DNA of 46,440 bases, from positions 1-46,440 of the forward strand of contig CAZFMJ010000014.1 in NCBI GenBank assembly GCA_964520045.1. Direction: 5' to 3'. This DNA is from CAZFMJ01 sp964520045 (GTDB taxonomy: Bacteria > Elusimicrobiota > Elusimicrobia > Elusimicrobiales > CAZFMJ01). This document shows, piece by piece, positions 23,971 through 32,626 of this stretch. Within the stretch, counting starts at the first letter, position 1, and each line of letters begins with the position of its first letter. A program made the translations under genes and the position numbers. Below the pieces are notes generated by a model. The model searched no databases, was not told where the DNA came from, and was given only the letters and a program-made list of their open reading frames with translations.

Positions 23971-24918
23971 ATGGGAACTCCTGTGCTATTTGCTGTTTTT
24001 TGGGCTATAACATGCGCCTGCTGTTATGCGGGAGAAACACCATCGGCGGATTTATCGTCAACGTCCGCTGAAATATTTTTTACCTCAGGAACAATAATCT
24101 CAGCCGATAACNNNNNNNNNNAAAATCTCATAACGGATATAAAAGCCGAAACGATTAAACAAGCGGGGTTGATCAACGGCTCAACTGTTTATGCAATGGT
24201 CGGCGGCATAAACCGAGCGCTCATTTTTTTAAAATCCATAGATATAAAAACCTCTGGAAATACCGCATATATAAACCGGTTAAAAAACCTTGCGCTGAGA
24301 TTAAACGGCGACAGCGCTCAATGCGGCATCAAAGCGGGCTCGGCCGTAAAAATGTATCTCAACAGTGCCGGTCTCGCGGATGTCAGGCAGATGCGGGCTT
24401 CGCCGGGAAATATTTTTTTTGACATACGCTATGCCTCAAAACGCAATTTCACCGGCAAAAAAATCTATCCCTCCGCGCAGTGTTTTTTAAGACGCAGCGC
24501 CGCAAACGCGCTTCTTAAAGCTTCGGAAAACGCTCTTCGCAATGTAAAGCCCTTTTCCCTATGCGTTCTGGACTGCTACAGGCCGCTTTCAGTTCAAAAA
24601 CTTTTCTGGAGCATACTTCCCGATGAAAGATATGTCGCCGATCCGTCAAAAGGCTCCAAACACAACAGAGGCCTCGCCGTGGACGTTACAGCATGCGGCA
24701 AAAAAGGCGGACCCATGAAAATGCCGTCGGAATATGATGATTTTTCAGAAAAAGCGCACAGGGATTATATGAATGCTCCGAAGGAAGCTCTGGAAAACAG
24801 GCAAATGCTCGAAAAAATCATGACAGAGGCCGGATTTGCGCCTTTAAAAACAGAATGGTGGCACTTTGATTTCCCCGCGCAGGAAAACAACGAAATTCTG
24901 GATATTCCCTTTGAATAA
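23971..24918 (+). CDS. D-Ala-D-Ala dipeptidase, VanX-like (spans an assembly gap)
   Basis: The C-terminal part of this coding stretch is a VanX-type zinc dipeptidase (peptidase M15D), which cleaves D-Ala-D-Ala and can act in wall recycling or vancomycin resistance. Visible motifs: FDIRYAS near the start of the domain, the zinc site SKHNRGLAVDV (around 24655-24690) and the catalytic E with second zinc His in EWWHFDF (around 24855). The N-terminus has a hydrophobic stretch that may be a signal peptide. Ten N at 24112-24121 interrupt it, so the part before the gap may belong to another gene, the frame across the gap is not assured, and true length is unknown. Confidence 0.75.
   Translation: MGTPVLFAVFWAITCACCYAGETPSADLSSTSAEIFFTSGTIISADNXXXXNLITDIKAETIKQAGLINGSTVYAMVGGINRALIFLKSIDIKTSGNTAYINRLKNLALRLNGDSAQCGIKAGSAVKMYLNSAGLADVRQMRASPGNIFFDIRYASKRNFTGKKIYPSAQCFLRRSAANALLKASENALRNVKPFSLCVLDCYRPLSVQKLFWSILPDERYVADPSKGSKHNRGLAVDVTACGKKGGPMKMPSEYDDFSEKAHRDYMNAPKEALENRQMLEKIMTEAGFAPLKTEWWHFDFPAQENNEILDIPFE
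24112..24121. other. Assembly gap (10 N)
   Basis: Ten undetermined bases probably stand for a scaffold join of unknown size. It falls inside the dipeptidase gene, so the sequence immediately on each side cannot be taken as adjacent. Confidence 0.95.
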
Positions 24919-25231
24919 ATCACAACTATTAGCCACAAAAAGCACAAAAGGCACAAAGCCACCAAGAACTATCCTGAAAATTACAGTTGGCAACCTGTTG
25001 TTATCGTAAAGATAAGAACTTTTTTATCCACCCCCACTCCATCCCTCCCCCGTCGAGGGGGAGGATAAGGGAGGGGGGCAATGCATTTTTTGGGCTATTC
25101 AAGATATAATCATTTTTTTTATCCGTCATTTCTTTGTGCCTTCGTGGCTTTGTGTGAGGATTGATTATTTCTCTATCGTTTTTTTGTGCTTTATGTGCTT
25201 TTTGTGGCCAATTGCTGGTGTATATTATTTT
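24919..25231. repeat. MITE-like composite inverted-repeat element
   Basis: No gene is visible. GCCACAAAAAGCACA (24932-24946) is the exact inverse of 25194-25208. Inside it, CACAAAGCCACCAAG (24952-24966) matches 25139-25153 inverted with one mismatch. In the middle lies a GC-rich palindrome CCTCCCCCGTCGAGGGGGAGG with flanks (about 25029-25079), related to the one inside the 25232-28168 gene. It is a 277-base element of non-coding repeats. Confidence 0.65.
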
Positions 25232-28168
25232 TTAGAACAAGGGACCGAGGTAGAAATAAAGGACTCTTCCGCCGTTATTGGTTTTTACGGCATAATCAAA
25301 AGTAAGCACCATGGGAAACGTCTGCATTATGAAAGTATGTATCTGTATACCCACGCCCACGGAATTTTTGACATTTTCCACGCCCGAATATTTCAATTGG
25401 TTCGCCGTATCCCAACCGAGCACTGAATCGGTAAACACTGAAGCGAATATAGCCTTGAAATAAAAATCAGGGAATATATACCACATATAATAGTTCATGT
25501 CCTGAACGATAGGAAAACGTATCTCCGCCGTGCCTAAAACAAATCTCGAGGCTGTGTTTACAAAAGAGCTTCTCTGAAATCCCCGCGCCCAGCCTATTCC
25601 CCCAAGCTCAAAAACCCTTCTGTCCGGCCCGTAACTGCCGGCCTCAAGAAAGCGGAAAGCCAATGCGCTCTGATTTTTTATCGGCACATACTGATGCGCT
25701 TCGACATACTGGGTAATATACTCCTGATTGCCTCCAAGCGCCTCAAAAGCCTTAAAACCGCCTATCTTAAGCCTATTACCCCGCGTAGCCACAAGATACC
25801 TGCCGTTTACCGTATCGCGCGTTACGGCGGCCTGTACGGCGCGCGTGGCATAGTCTCCGGCTTCCTGCCCTAAATCAGGAAAATCCAGTATTTCCCTTTT
25901 ATTGAAAACGCCTATTTCAAAACTATGATATCTGTCAAAAGGATACAGCGCCCCCACAGCCTGGCTATGGGTATTCTCCCGGTAAATTAAACCGGCATAA
26001 TCTATATTTTCGCGCGACATATATCCGGCCGCCTGAACAAAAAACTGAGGCCTGAATTTTGTGTAGGAATATGCGGTCTGATAATTAAGATACCGGCTTC
26101 CGGAGTTGTAGGTCAGCATCATCTGGGCCTGATGATTGCCCAGCATATCCGAGCCCTGCCAATAGTTGGTCCAATAAAGCCCGCCCTGCGAAGAAAAGAA
26201 AAATGCCGGAAAAAACAGATCGGTAGAGGCCGAAAACTTATATTCTTTCGTTTTGGAAATATCGGGGCCGGACGAACGGTTCTCCGCGCCCGCGCGCTCC
26301 GGAGGCCTAGCGGGACTTACACTCACTTCCTCTTTCAAAAAACCTTCGCGCCCCCCCTTGAAAATATGCATGCTTCCTTTCCTGAAAGAAGCAAAATAAA
26401 TTTCCCGTCCCCCGGCCGAATAGGCCGGAGTGAAATTGCCTCCAATAGTCCTTGTCAGCCGCATTGTCCTGCCGGACTCAAGTTCCGTTTCATAAAGCTC
26501 GAATATTTTCATGGCGTCGCCCACAAAAAGAATCCTTTTGCCGTCGGGGGAGAAAACAGGGTCGCGCTCGCCGCCTTCCAAATCCGTAATTCTGCGGGCT
26601 TTGCCGCTCTCTAATTCAAGCAGATATATATCGCGCCCGGCCGCGCTGAATTCCGCCGATTCTTGTAACTGCTCGGGTTCTTTTGAAAGCGCCCCCCTCC
26701 CTACCCCTCCCCCTCGAGGGGGGAGGGAAGGGAGGGGGTGAGCAGCTGCCGATTCCTTGGAATACGCTATGCTTTTTCCGTCCGGCGAAAACGAAGGCGA
26801 CGACTCATCGTCGGCGTCATTTGTAAGCCTGATTATTTTCCGCCCGTCAACGGATCCGTTCTCCGCCGTATAATCGGACAATATATATATATCGTTAAAA
26901 CCGTTTTTCATCCCGATAAAAACAATATTTTTGCCGTCGGGGGAAAACCTCGGCTGATTTACCGTCATCATATCCGGTATTTCCAGCCTTGCCGCCCGTC
27001 CGCTTTCGGTTTCTAGGATATAAATATAGTCTCTGTTGTTTTTCTGTCCGCTGAAAACCAAACGTTTGCCGTCCGGAGACATATCCAGATTGCGCTCCGT
27101 CTTGGTAAAACGCCCCATCGGCACATTGTCGACTCCCAATGAAAGAGCGGAAAATTTCTTTTTTACGCCTGAACGCGCATCCCTGACGAATATCACAGGG
27201 GGGTGGCCTTCGCGCGTTGAAATATAGGCCATCTTTGAGCCGTCCGAAGAAAGCGACGGACTGGCGTTAAATTCCGGGATTTTTCCGTCGTCAAAAGTAA
27301 GCTTGATTCCATAAGAAAGCGGCTCTCTCAGGGATTCAAGCCGCGTCTGCCGCGCATATTTCATCTCAAGATATTCCCTAAATTTTTTATCAAACGCGAA
27401 GATATCCAGCCCGATAAGAGGCGTAAGAACGGAGCTTATGTCATAATGAGCGCGGAAAGACCTGAGCATTTTCCCCGCTTTATCTTCCCCGTATTCAGCG
27501 GCAAGAAACCGCACGGCGGCCCCGCCTTCCTTGTACGCGAGAGTTGTCTGATGGGGCTTTAAATGCGAGAAATTATGAAGATTTACGAGCGAAATAAGTC
27601 TGCCTGAAGTTGCGGCGTCTCGCATATACATATCTTCGACCGCTATATCTTTTTGCCCTGTTCCATGTTCAGCCATTCCCTCCATCATCCATAGCGGATA
27701 AACATAGGTTTTAATAATTTTTGCGGATTTCCAAAATCCGTCGAGCAGAACCGAAAACTGGAACACATGCCCCAGTTCGTGCGTTATCACATTATCAAGC
27801 CACTCGCGCGAACCGTCGGAATAGACCATAAACCGGTCTTTAAACATCTCGGTTATGCCGCCGGTGCCGTCTCCCGCATCCGCGATATTGGACTGCTGCA
27901 TATCCAGCGCCGAAGCGTAAAGAAAAAACGGCTTCCTTTCCTTTATTTCCTCCTTGAGATCCGCGCTTATGTTCCCGTATGATTTCTCAAGCACTCCCGC
28001 GGCATATTCCACCCACGGCTCTGAAGCGTCATAATAATGTATATCAAAATGAGCCGTTGATTTTATTTTCCAGTCAAAACCGCGTATTATAATTTTATTC
28101 TGCCCGATAGCCGGCGTATTGCCGGCCAAGGACAAAAACAGGATAAAACATGCGATGGCTTTATTCAT
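25232..28168 (-). CDS. HELGH metallopeptidase with beta-propeller and C-terminal barrel
   Basis: A 978-residue exported protein with a signal peptide (residues 1-22). The first 250 residues form a gluzincin peptidase: HELGH (130-134) and the third ligand region EGMAE (163-167). Residues about 290-600 are WD40-like (TolB-type) beta-propeller repeats, each with FSPDGKxIxF. The remaining part looks like a beta-barrel of the surface-antigen type. The protein is thus probably tethered to or inserted in the outer membrane. A repeat palindrome is embedded in frame at residues about 477-492. The start ATG shares one base with the stop of the TPR gene (TAATG). Confidence 0.82.
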   Translation of the reverse strand: MNKAIACFILFLSLAGNTPAIGQNKIIIRGFDWKIKSTAHFDIHYYDASEPWVEYAAGVLEKSYGNISADLKEEIKERKPFFLYASALDMQQSNIADAGDGTGGITEMFKDRFMVYSDGSREWLDNVITHELGHVFQFSVLLDGFWKSAKIIKTYVYPLWMMEGMAEHGTGQKDIAVEDMYMRDAATSGRLISLVNLHNFSHLKPHQTTLAYKEGGAAVRFLAAEYGEDKAGKMLRSFRAHYDISSVLTPLIGLDIFAFDKKFREYLEMKYARQTRLESLREPLSYGIKLTFDDGKIPEFNASPSLSSDGSKMAYISTREGHPPVIFVRDARSGVKKKFSALSLGVDNVPMGRFTKTERNLDMSPDGKRLVFSGQKNNRDYIYILETESGRAARLEIPDMMTVNQPRFSPDGKNIVFIGMKNGFNDIYILSDYTAENGSVDGRKIIRLTNDADDESSPSFSPDGKSIAYSKESAAAHPLPSLPPRGGGVGRGALSKEPEQLQESAEFSAAGRDIYLLELESGKARRITDLEGGERDPVFSPDGKRILFVGDAMKIFELYETELESGRTMRLTRTIGGNFTPAYSAGGREIYFASFRKGSMHIFKGGREGFLKEEVSVSPARPPERAGAENRSSGPDISKTKEYKFSASTDLFFPAFFFSSQGGLYWTNYWQGSDMLGNHQAQMMLTYNSGSRYLNYQTAYSYTKFRPQFFVQAAGYMSRENIDYAGLIYRENTHSQAVGALYPFDRYHSFEIGVFNKREILDFPDLGQEAGDYATRAVQAAVTRDTVNGRYLVATRGNRLKIGGFKAFEALGGNQEYITQYVEAHQYVPIKNQSALAFRFLEAGSYGPDRRVFELGGIGWARGFQRSSFVNTASRFVLGTAEIRFPIVQDMNYYMWYIFPDFYFKAIFASVFTDSVLGWDTANQLKYSGVENVKNSVGVGIQIHTFIMQTFPMVLTFDYAVKTNNGGRVLYFYLGPLF
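26692..26738. repeat. GC-rich palindrome inside a coding sequence
   Basis: A near-perfect 47-base palindrome centred on CTCGAG (26713-26718). It encodes the low-complexity stretch AHPLPSLPPRGGGVGRGAL on the minus strand, in frame, in the middle of the propeller. A related palindrome lies in the non-coding element at about 25029-25079, so this looks like a mobile repeat that landed in the gene. Confidence 0.75.
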
Positions 28169-29100
28169 TATTTCCTGCGGGAGGATTTTACTGTTCGTTT
28201 TAATTTTGCCGCCGCGGTTTTTGCTTCTTCATCTGCAGGATTGAGCCCAAGAAGTTTTTCCCATGCGGCCAAAGCGAATTCATTCAGTTTCAGACCCGAG
28301 TAGGAGCCGGCCAGCATCCGGAAGATTTCCGTCATTTCAATGCCCGCCTGCGCGACAGCCTCAGGATCGGCGGCGATCCTTTGCAGACTTACGATAGCCT
28401 GCTGATATTTTTTGCTCTCATAGGCTATTTTCCCCATGCAGTAATCAGCCCTGCGGCCCAGCTTATCCGTCTTGCGCAATTGCTCTATAGCCGGCTCATA
28501 GGAAAGTCCGGCTTTCCACTGGCTGAACGCGAGATTTTCAAGAGCCATTGAATCATCCGGATAATTACGGCGCACCTTTTCATATTCGCATACCGCCTCG
28601 CTGAATTTGCCCTCAATAAAAAAAAGCTTGGCCAGAAGCATCCGCACTTCAAAATCTCCCGGCTTATTATTCAGAAACCGCAGATATTCTTTCTTTGCGA
28701 ATTCATAAAGACCTTCCGACTGATACATGACGCCTAGATAATAAAAAATTCTGACATCCAAAGCGCCTTTATCGCGCGCTTTTTCAAAACTTTTTATAGC
28801 CTCAATATCTCTTCCCCTCTGAAATTCAAGCATTCCGCGCTCTATAAGAGCTTTAGGATCTTCGGAATTGGAAGCAAGTTTTTCTTCGGTTTGCCGCAAA
28901 GCCTCGTTAAGCTGATTTAGGGGAAGGAATTGCTCCCGCGAACGCGGAAATGATTTTGAGGAAAGTATCGCAGGTCTGGAAAAAAGAGCATAAACCGCCA
29001 GAAATGCCAGTAATACCAGCAATCCGGCCGAAAACCGGAAAGAATTAAAAATTCCGGCCATATACCCTTTTTTATTACGCTTATTGTCCGCCTGATGCAT
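28168..29100 (-). CDS. TPR protein with N-terminal membrane helix
   Basis: A 310-residue protein with one hydrophobic segment near the N-terminus (about residues 20-42) and about five to six tetratricopeptide repeats (about 55-290), as seen in scaffolds and periplasmic assembly factors. The first ATG (29100) overlaps the S1 gene by 20 bases; a second Met (codon 14, 29061) is an alternative start. Its stop overlaps the peptidase start (TAATG). The sequence is lysine and arginine rich at the C-terminus. The function is not evident; a role in outer-membrane or peptidase complex assembly is possible by position alone. Confidence 0.7.
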   Translation of the reverse strand: MHQADNKRNKKGYMAGIFNSFRFSAGLLVLLAFLAVYALFSRPAILSSKSFPRSREQFLPLNQLNEALRQTEEKLASNSEDPKALIERGMLEFQRGRDIEAIKSFEKARDKGALDVRIFYYLGVMYQSEGLYEFAKKEYLRFLNNKPGDFEVRMLLAKLFFIEGKFSEAVCEYEKVRRNYPDDSMALENLAFSQWKAGLSYEPAIEQLRKTDKLGRRADYCMGKIAYESKKYQQAIVSLQRIAADPEAVAQAGIEMTEIFRMLAGSYSGLKLNEFALAAWEKLLGLNPADEEAKTAAAKLKRTVKSSRRK

Positions 29101-30292
29101 CCTCGGATTCTCCGGATAGGAGCTGTCCGAGCGTAAGCGGAGGAGCCCCTTTAAGATATTGCTGTATTTTCTTTTTATCCTGAATATCTTCGTAAATTCT
29201 TACGGAAAGATTCAAATTAAAAGTGGTTTGGTTAACCCCGAGAACCGCCGCTGAAACGGTTTCCCCTGATTTTGCCGGTCCGAGATGGCCCAACTCCGAA
29301 GACGCTATGCAGCCTTTGACAGTTTCGGAGACCGAAACCAGCATGCCTTTTTCATCAGCTGAAATTACGCTGGCTTTCACAATAGACCTCGGCGGATATT
29401 TACGCCGCAGAATATCCGCGGGATTAGGGGTCAGCTGTTTTATGCCGAAATCGAGCTTTCCCGTCTCCTTGTCCATCGCGAGAAGCTTCGCCTTTATACG
29501 CTGCCCCCGCTTATATGTTTTTATGGCGGACTCGGGCTGCCTCCATGCGGCGTCGGATACTTTGACATAACCTTCAAGTCCGTGATAACGGACGGTCATG
29601 CCTGAAGGGCTGACCCCTGAAACTACGGCGCGCAGTATCGCTCCGGGGCTGATTTCAGCCAAAACCTTGCCCCGGCGTATGCTTTCGTCTTCCTCCATAA
29701 CCATTTTGCGCGACACCACCAGTTTTCTCTTAGCCCGCGAAAGCTCTATTATGTAGCACTTTATCCTCGCGTTTACCGGAAGATGATGCTTATACGCGCC
29801 TCTGAGTTCAGAATGGGACAAAGGCATAAATCCTTCAATTCCGCCCGCATCAATTATATACCCGCCTTTTACCTGCCCCGTTATAACGGCTTTTACGCGG
29901 GTTTTTTCCTTAAACGCTATGTCATATTCCTTCCATGCCATGGTCTCCCTGGCTTTGGCATTGGAAAGGAGCACGTGTCCGCTTTCCCCGCCTTTTCTGT
30001 CAAGCACGACCGGGACTCTGTCTCCGGGCTCCGGTATTTTTTTAGCATTTTGGAAATCCGAAACAGGAATAACCCCGTCTTTCTTCTCTCCGATATCAAC
30101 CATCACATACTCCGGCGAAACGTGCACCACCTTTACCGGCACTACCTCTCTGTTGTAAAGTTTCTCGGAAAAGGAAGACTGGTCCTGAAGCAGAGTCTCC
30201 ATCGAAATATCTTCCGAATCAGCTTCGCTGTCTTTATCAAGCAGGTCCTTTTTTGTTTTTTCTTCCTCAATGCTCTTTTTTTCTGTTTCCAT
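29081..30292 (-). CDS. rpsA: S1 RNA-binding domain protein (ribosomal protein S1-like)
   Basis: A 403-residue protein with an acidic N-terminus and four S1 domains (roughly residues 45-105, 125-195, 215-280, 300-370), each with the S1 pattern such as GYIIDAGGIEGFMPLSHSE and GMTVRYHGLEGYVKVSD. It fits the four-domain S1 proteins of many non-proteobacteria, which help mRNA bind the 30S subunit. Context supports this: cmk, plsC and the S1 gene are grouped as in many bacteria. It follows plsC by four bases and precedes the TPR gene with overlap, so the whole block may be one operon. Confidence 0.85.
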   Translation of the reverse strand: METEKKSIEEEKTKKDLLDKDSEADSEDISMETLLQDQSSFSEKLYNREVVPVKVVHVSPEYVMVDIGEKKDGVIPVSDFQNAKKIPEPGDRVPVVLDRKGGESGHVLLSNAKARETMAWKEYDIAFKEKTRVKAVITGQVKGGYIIDAGGIEGFMPLSHSELRGAYKHHLPVNARIKCYIIELSRAKRKLVVSRKMVMEEDESIRRGKVLAEISPGAILRAVVSGVSPSGMTVRYHGLEGYVKVSDAAWRQPESAIKTYKRGQRIKAKLLAMDKETGKLDFGIKQLTPNPADILRRKYPPRSIVKASVISADEKGMLVSVSETVKGCIASSELGHLGPAKSGETVSAAVLGVNQTTFNLNLSVRIYEDIQDKKKIQQYLKGAPPLTLGQLLSGESEDASGGQ

Positions 30293-30296
30293 AATT

Positions 30297-30914
30297 TTAA
30301 CGAGGCAACGGCCTCTCGTCCTCCAAATTTGCTATATCCGACATAATCCGTACGGCAAAATCCATATAAGCCGCTGCGGTATCTCTTCCCTCCAGACTCT
30401 CTTTCTCAAACTTCCTTGCTTTTCCGAATGACACCGCGATCCCGGAACTTTTCGGAAAATTCTCCGTGCCCGATATCACGGCCGGCACCACCGGCGCATC
30501 CGCTTTATGCGACAGAAGACCTATCCCGGGCTTCACCCTGCCTCCGGCTCCAGATTTCAACCGCGTGCCCTCCGGAAAAAGAAGAAGGCATCCTTCTTTT
30601 TCAAGCACGCCCAGCGCAGTCCTTATCGCGGAAATATCTCCGCCCTTTCTGTGCCGGTCAAGAGGTATCGCTCCGAGCTTGTCAAGATACCAGCCCGCTG
30701 CGGCAGGCTTAAAAAGCTCCTGTTTAGCCAGTATAAACACCTTGCGCACTCTTGATACCGCCACTCCCACAGCCGGCGGATCCACATATGACCGGTGGTT
30801 GCACGCCACTATAAGTCTGCCGCAGGAAGGAATATTTTCAAGCCCTTGTACGGCAAATTTGTAAAAAATTTTAAGCGCGGACTCAGCCAGAAATATCGAA
30901 GAAGCCAAAATCAT
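30297..30914 (-). CDS. plsC: 1-acylglycerol-3-phosphate acyltransferase PlsC
   Basis: A 205-residue acyltransferase that makes phosphatidic acid from lysophosphatidic acid. The HX4D motif is H40-D45 (NHRSYVD) and the second motif is FPEGTR (113-118). A hydrophobic stretch near the N-terminus fits membrane association. It works after PlsY (1386 in this window). The gene overlaps cmk by four bases and lies four bases before the S1 gene, so the three are co-translated. It may instead act on another lysophospholipid, but the motifs are standard. Confidence 0.92.
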   Translation of the reverse strand: MILASSIFLAESALKIFYKFAVQGLENIPSCGRLIVACNHRSYVDPPAVGVAVSRVRKVFILAKQELFKPAAAGWYLDKLGAIPLDRHRKGGDISAIRTALGVLEKEGCLLLFPEGTRLKSGAGGRVKPGIGLLSHKADAPVVPAVISGTENFPKSSGIAVSFGKARKFEKESLEGRDTAAAYMDFAVRIMSDIANLEDERPLPR

Positions 30915-31591
30915 TTCAGCCTAGGGCCCTTGCCGCAGATTTCAAGAATTTTACCCGAAACCTCCTTCAGTGAAAGCTGCGTGGTATCTATAACCACGCT
31001 GTCGCCGGCTTTTTTTAACGGATTGGCCTTCCGGCCCGAATCCTGTAAATCGCGCTTTATTATGGAATCAAGTATCGCCTTATAATCAGACTTGAACTTC
31101 TGTTTTTTCAACTGGCAGAATCTGCGCCTTGCCCTTTCCTGAGCCGAAGCGTCGAGATATATTTTTAAATCGGCGTCTGGAAAAACATTTGTGCCTATAT
31201 CCCTGCCTTCCATCACTATGGCGCCGTCCGCGCCCAACCGTCTCTGTAAATCCTTCATAAATTTTCTGACGGAAGGAATACGGGCCACAAGACTTGAACC
31301 TTTGCTTACGGCTTCAGACCTGATTTGCCGGCCCATCATCACCCCGTCCAGAAAGGTGCGCATCTCGGGCCGTTTCACGCATTTAAATTCCCATCTTACT
31401 TCTTTGGCGAGTCCGCATACCGCTTTCTCATCGGTCATAGAAATTCCGATGTTGATGGCTTTCCATGCAAGCGCACGATACATCTCGCCCGTGTTTATAA
31501 ATCTGCAGCCGAGCTTTGAAGCCACCGTCCTGCCGACGCTGGACTTACCCACGCCGGCGGGCCCGTCGATCGCGATAACATATCCTTTCAT
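30911..31591 (-). CDS. cmk: Cytidylate kinase
   Basis: A 226-residue kinase that phosphorylates CMP and dCMP. The P-loop is GPAGVGKSS (8-16). The family segments INTGEMYRALAWKA (about 34-47) and the GRDIGTNVFPDADLKIYLDA region (about 154-173) are visible. Length is standard for the long form. It overlaps plsC by four bases and begins 22 bases after the deoxynucleoside kinase, giving a nucleotide-kinase pair at the head of the block. The grouping of cmk with plsC and rpsA is conserved widely. Confidence 0.96.
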   Translation of the reverse strand: MKGYVIAIDGPAGVGKSSVGRTVASKLGCRFINTGEMYRALAWKAINIGISMTDEKAVCGLAKEVRWEFKCVKRPEMRTFLDGVMMGRQIRSEAVSKGSSLVARIPSVRKFMKDLQRRLGADGAIVMEGRDIGTNVFPDADLKIYLDASAQERARRRFCQLKKQKFKSDYKAILDSIIKRDLQDSGRKANPLKKAGDSVVIDTTQLSLKEVSGKILEICGKGPRLK

Positions 31592-31612
31592 TTTCAGCTT
31601 TTTATCAACTTA

Positions 31613-32356
31613 TTATTTTTGAGTTTCCGCTGTTTCTTTCGCTTCTTTTGCTTCCGTTGCTTCTCTTGCCTCTTTTGCCGTAGTCTTCATCCGCCTCAAA
31701 GGCCTTACCCACTTTGTAAAACTGGAAGGCTTGAGCGAATATTCATGCACAAGCCGTATCACTTCGGATATGGGATGAAAGGCCTCCCAATTAAGCCGTA
31801 AAACCCTCACGCCGGCGCGTTCCATTTCCTCAATAAACTGATAATAATTATCCTGAAGAGCGCGAAGATAATCGATATCGATCGTTCTTTCCATGCTCCT
31901 GCCGCGCATTTTTATCCTCTCAATGGCCACCTCGGGTCTGCAGTCGAGAAAAATCATAAGCTGCGGAAACATCAGCTCCCTCAGAACCATGTTGTCAAAA
32001 AGATCAAGATAAGTGTTGTAATCCATATCGCTTATTATCTTATCAGGATGATTATTGAGCATTCTTGCAAATATCGTATCCTCCCATATCGTCCTATCCT
32101 GCACCACCCCGCGTATTTTCCCCAAACTTATGCGCGCTACGAATTCTCTATGCTGGCGAAACCTGTGGTTTAAAAGCCATACCTGCATCATAGTGCCGTA
32201 TGTCTTCATGTCTTCATAAAATTTTTCCAGATAGGGATTGCCGTCCACTTCCTCAAGAATAGCCTCAAAATTCAAAGCCTTTGCCAGTTCCGTTGTAAGC
32301 GTGGATTTCCCGACGCCTATAGTGCCGGCGATTCCGATGTAACCTTCGGCAAACAT
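31613..32356 (-). CDS. Deoxynucleoside kinase with repeat-derived tail
   Basis: A 247-residue kinase of the dGK/dAK/dCK family, which salvages deoxynucleosides. The P-loop AGTIGVGKST (9-18) and the DRTIWEDTIFA segment (in place of the usual DRS, about residues 88-98) place it in this family. A strong GAGGAGG ribosome site precedes the ATG. Beyond about residue 225 the C-terminus is a low-complexity tail, AKEAREATEAKEAKETAETQK-like, encoded by the 9-bp repeat seen also at 14361 and in the HEAT gene. The specific base preference is not readable from sequence. Confidence 0.88.
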   Translation of the reverse strand: MFAEGYIGIAGTIGVGKSTLTTELAKALNFEAILEEVDGNPYLEKFYEDMKTYGTMMQVWLLNHRFRQHREFVARISLGKIRGVVQDRTIWEDTIFARMLNNHPDKIISDMDYNTYLDLFDNMVLRELMFPQLMIFLDCRPEVAIERIKMRGRSMERTIDIDYLRALQDNYYQFIEEMERAGVRVLRLNWEAFHPISEVIRLVHEYSLKPSSFTKWVRPLRRMKTTAKEAREATEAKEAKETAETQK

Positions 32357-32385
32357 TTATCCTCCTCAAGTAACTACCCAACTAC

Positions 32386-32410
32386 TAAAATATAGAACGC
32401 TGATAACGCT
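32386..32410. repeat. 25-bp repeat, inverted copy of 36-60
   Basis: AAAATATAGAACGCTGATAA plus CGCTG is the exact reverse complement of positions 36-60, next to REP hairpins in both places. Each half contains AACGCTGA-like words repeated in tandem. Such AACGCAGAT/AACGCTGAT repeats occur in many bacterial genomes. Confidence 0.7.
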
Positions 32411-32559
32411 GATTTTTATGATTCAACATGATTTTTTAGTTTAAAAAAACTTTCAAAAAAACCACAACTAAGAACATTGTGGGTTTTATAAAAAGCACCG
32501 ATGCCTTTTCCCGTGATTTTAAATGTCTATAATTATCAATGTTCATCATATCCATCTGT

Positions 32560-32626
32560 CCAAACTATCCTTAAAGGCAGTGAGTTTGGACTGACCCATT
32601 CTCAAAGCATTTGAGGTAAGAATGGG
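32560..32626. repeat. REP-like element, A then B hairpin
   Basis: Arms are CCAAAC (32560-32565)/GTTTGG (32584-32589), then CCCATTC (32595-32601)/GAATGGG (32620-32626), with GACTGA between. The orientation is as in the 12.7 and 20.9-kb copies. Confidence 0.8.
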
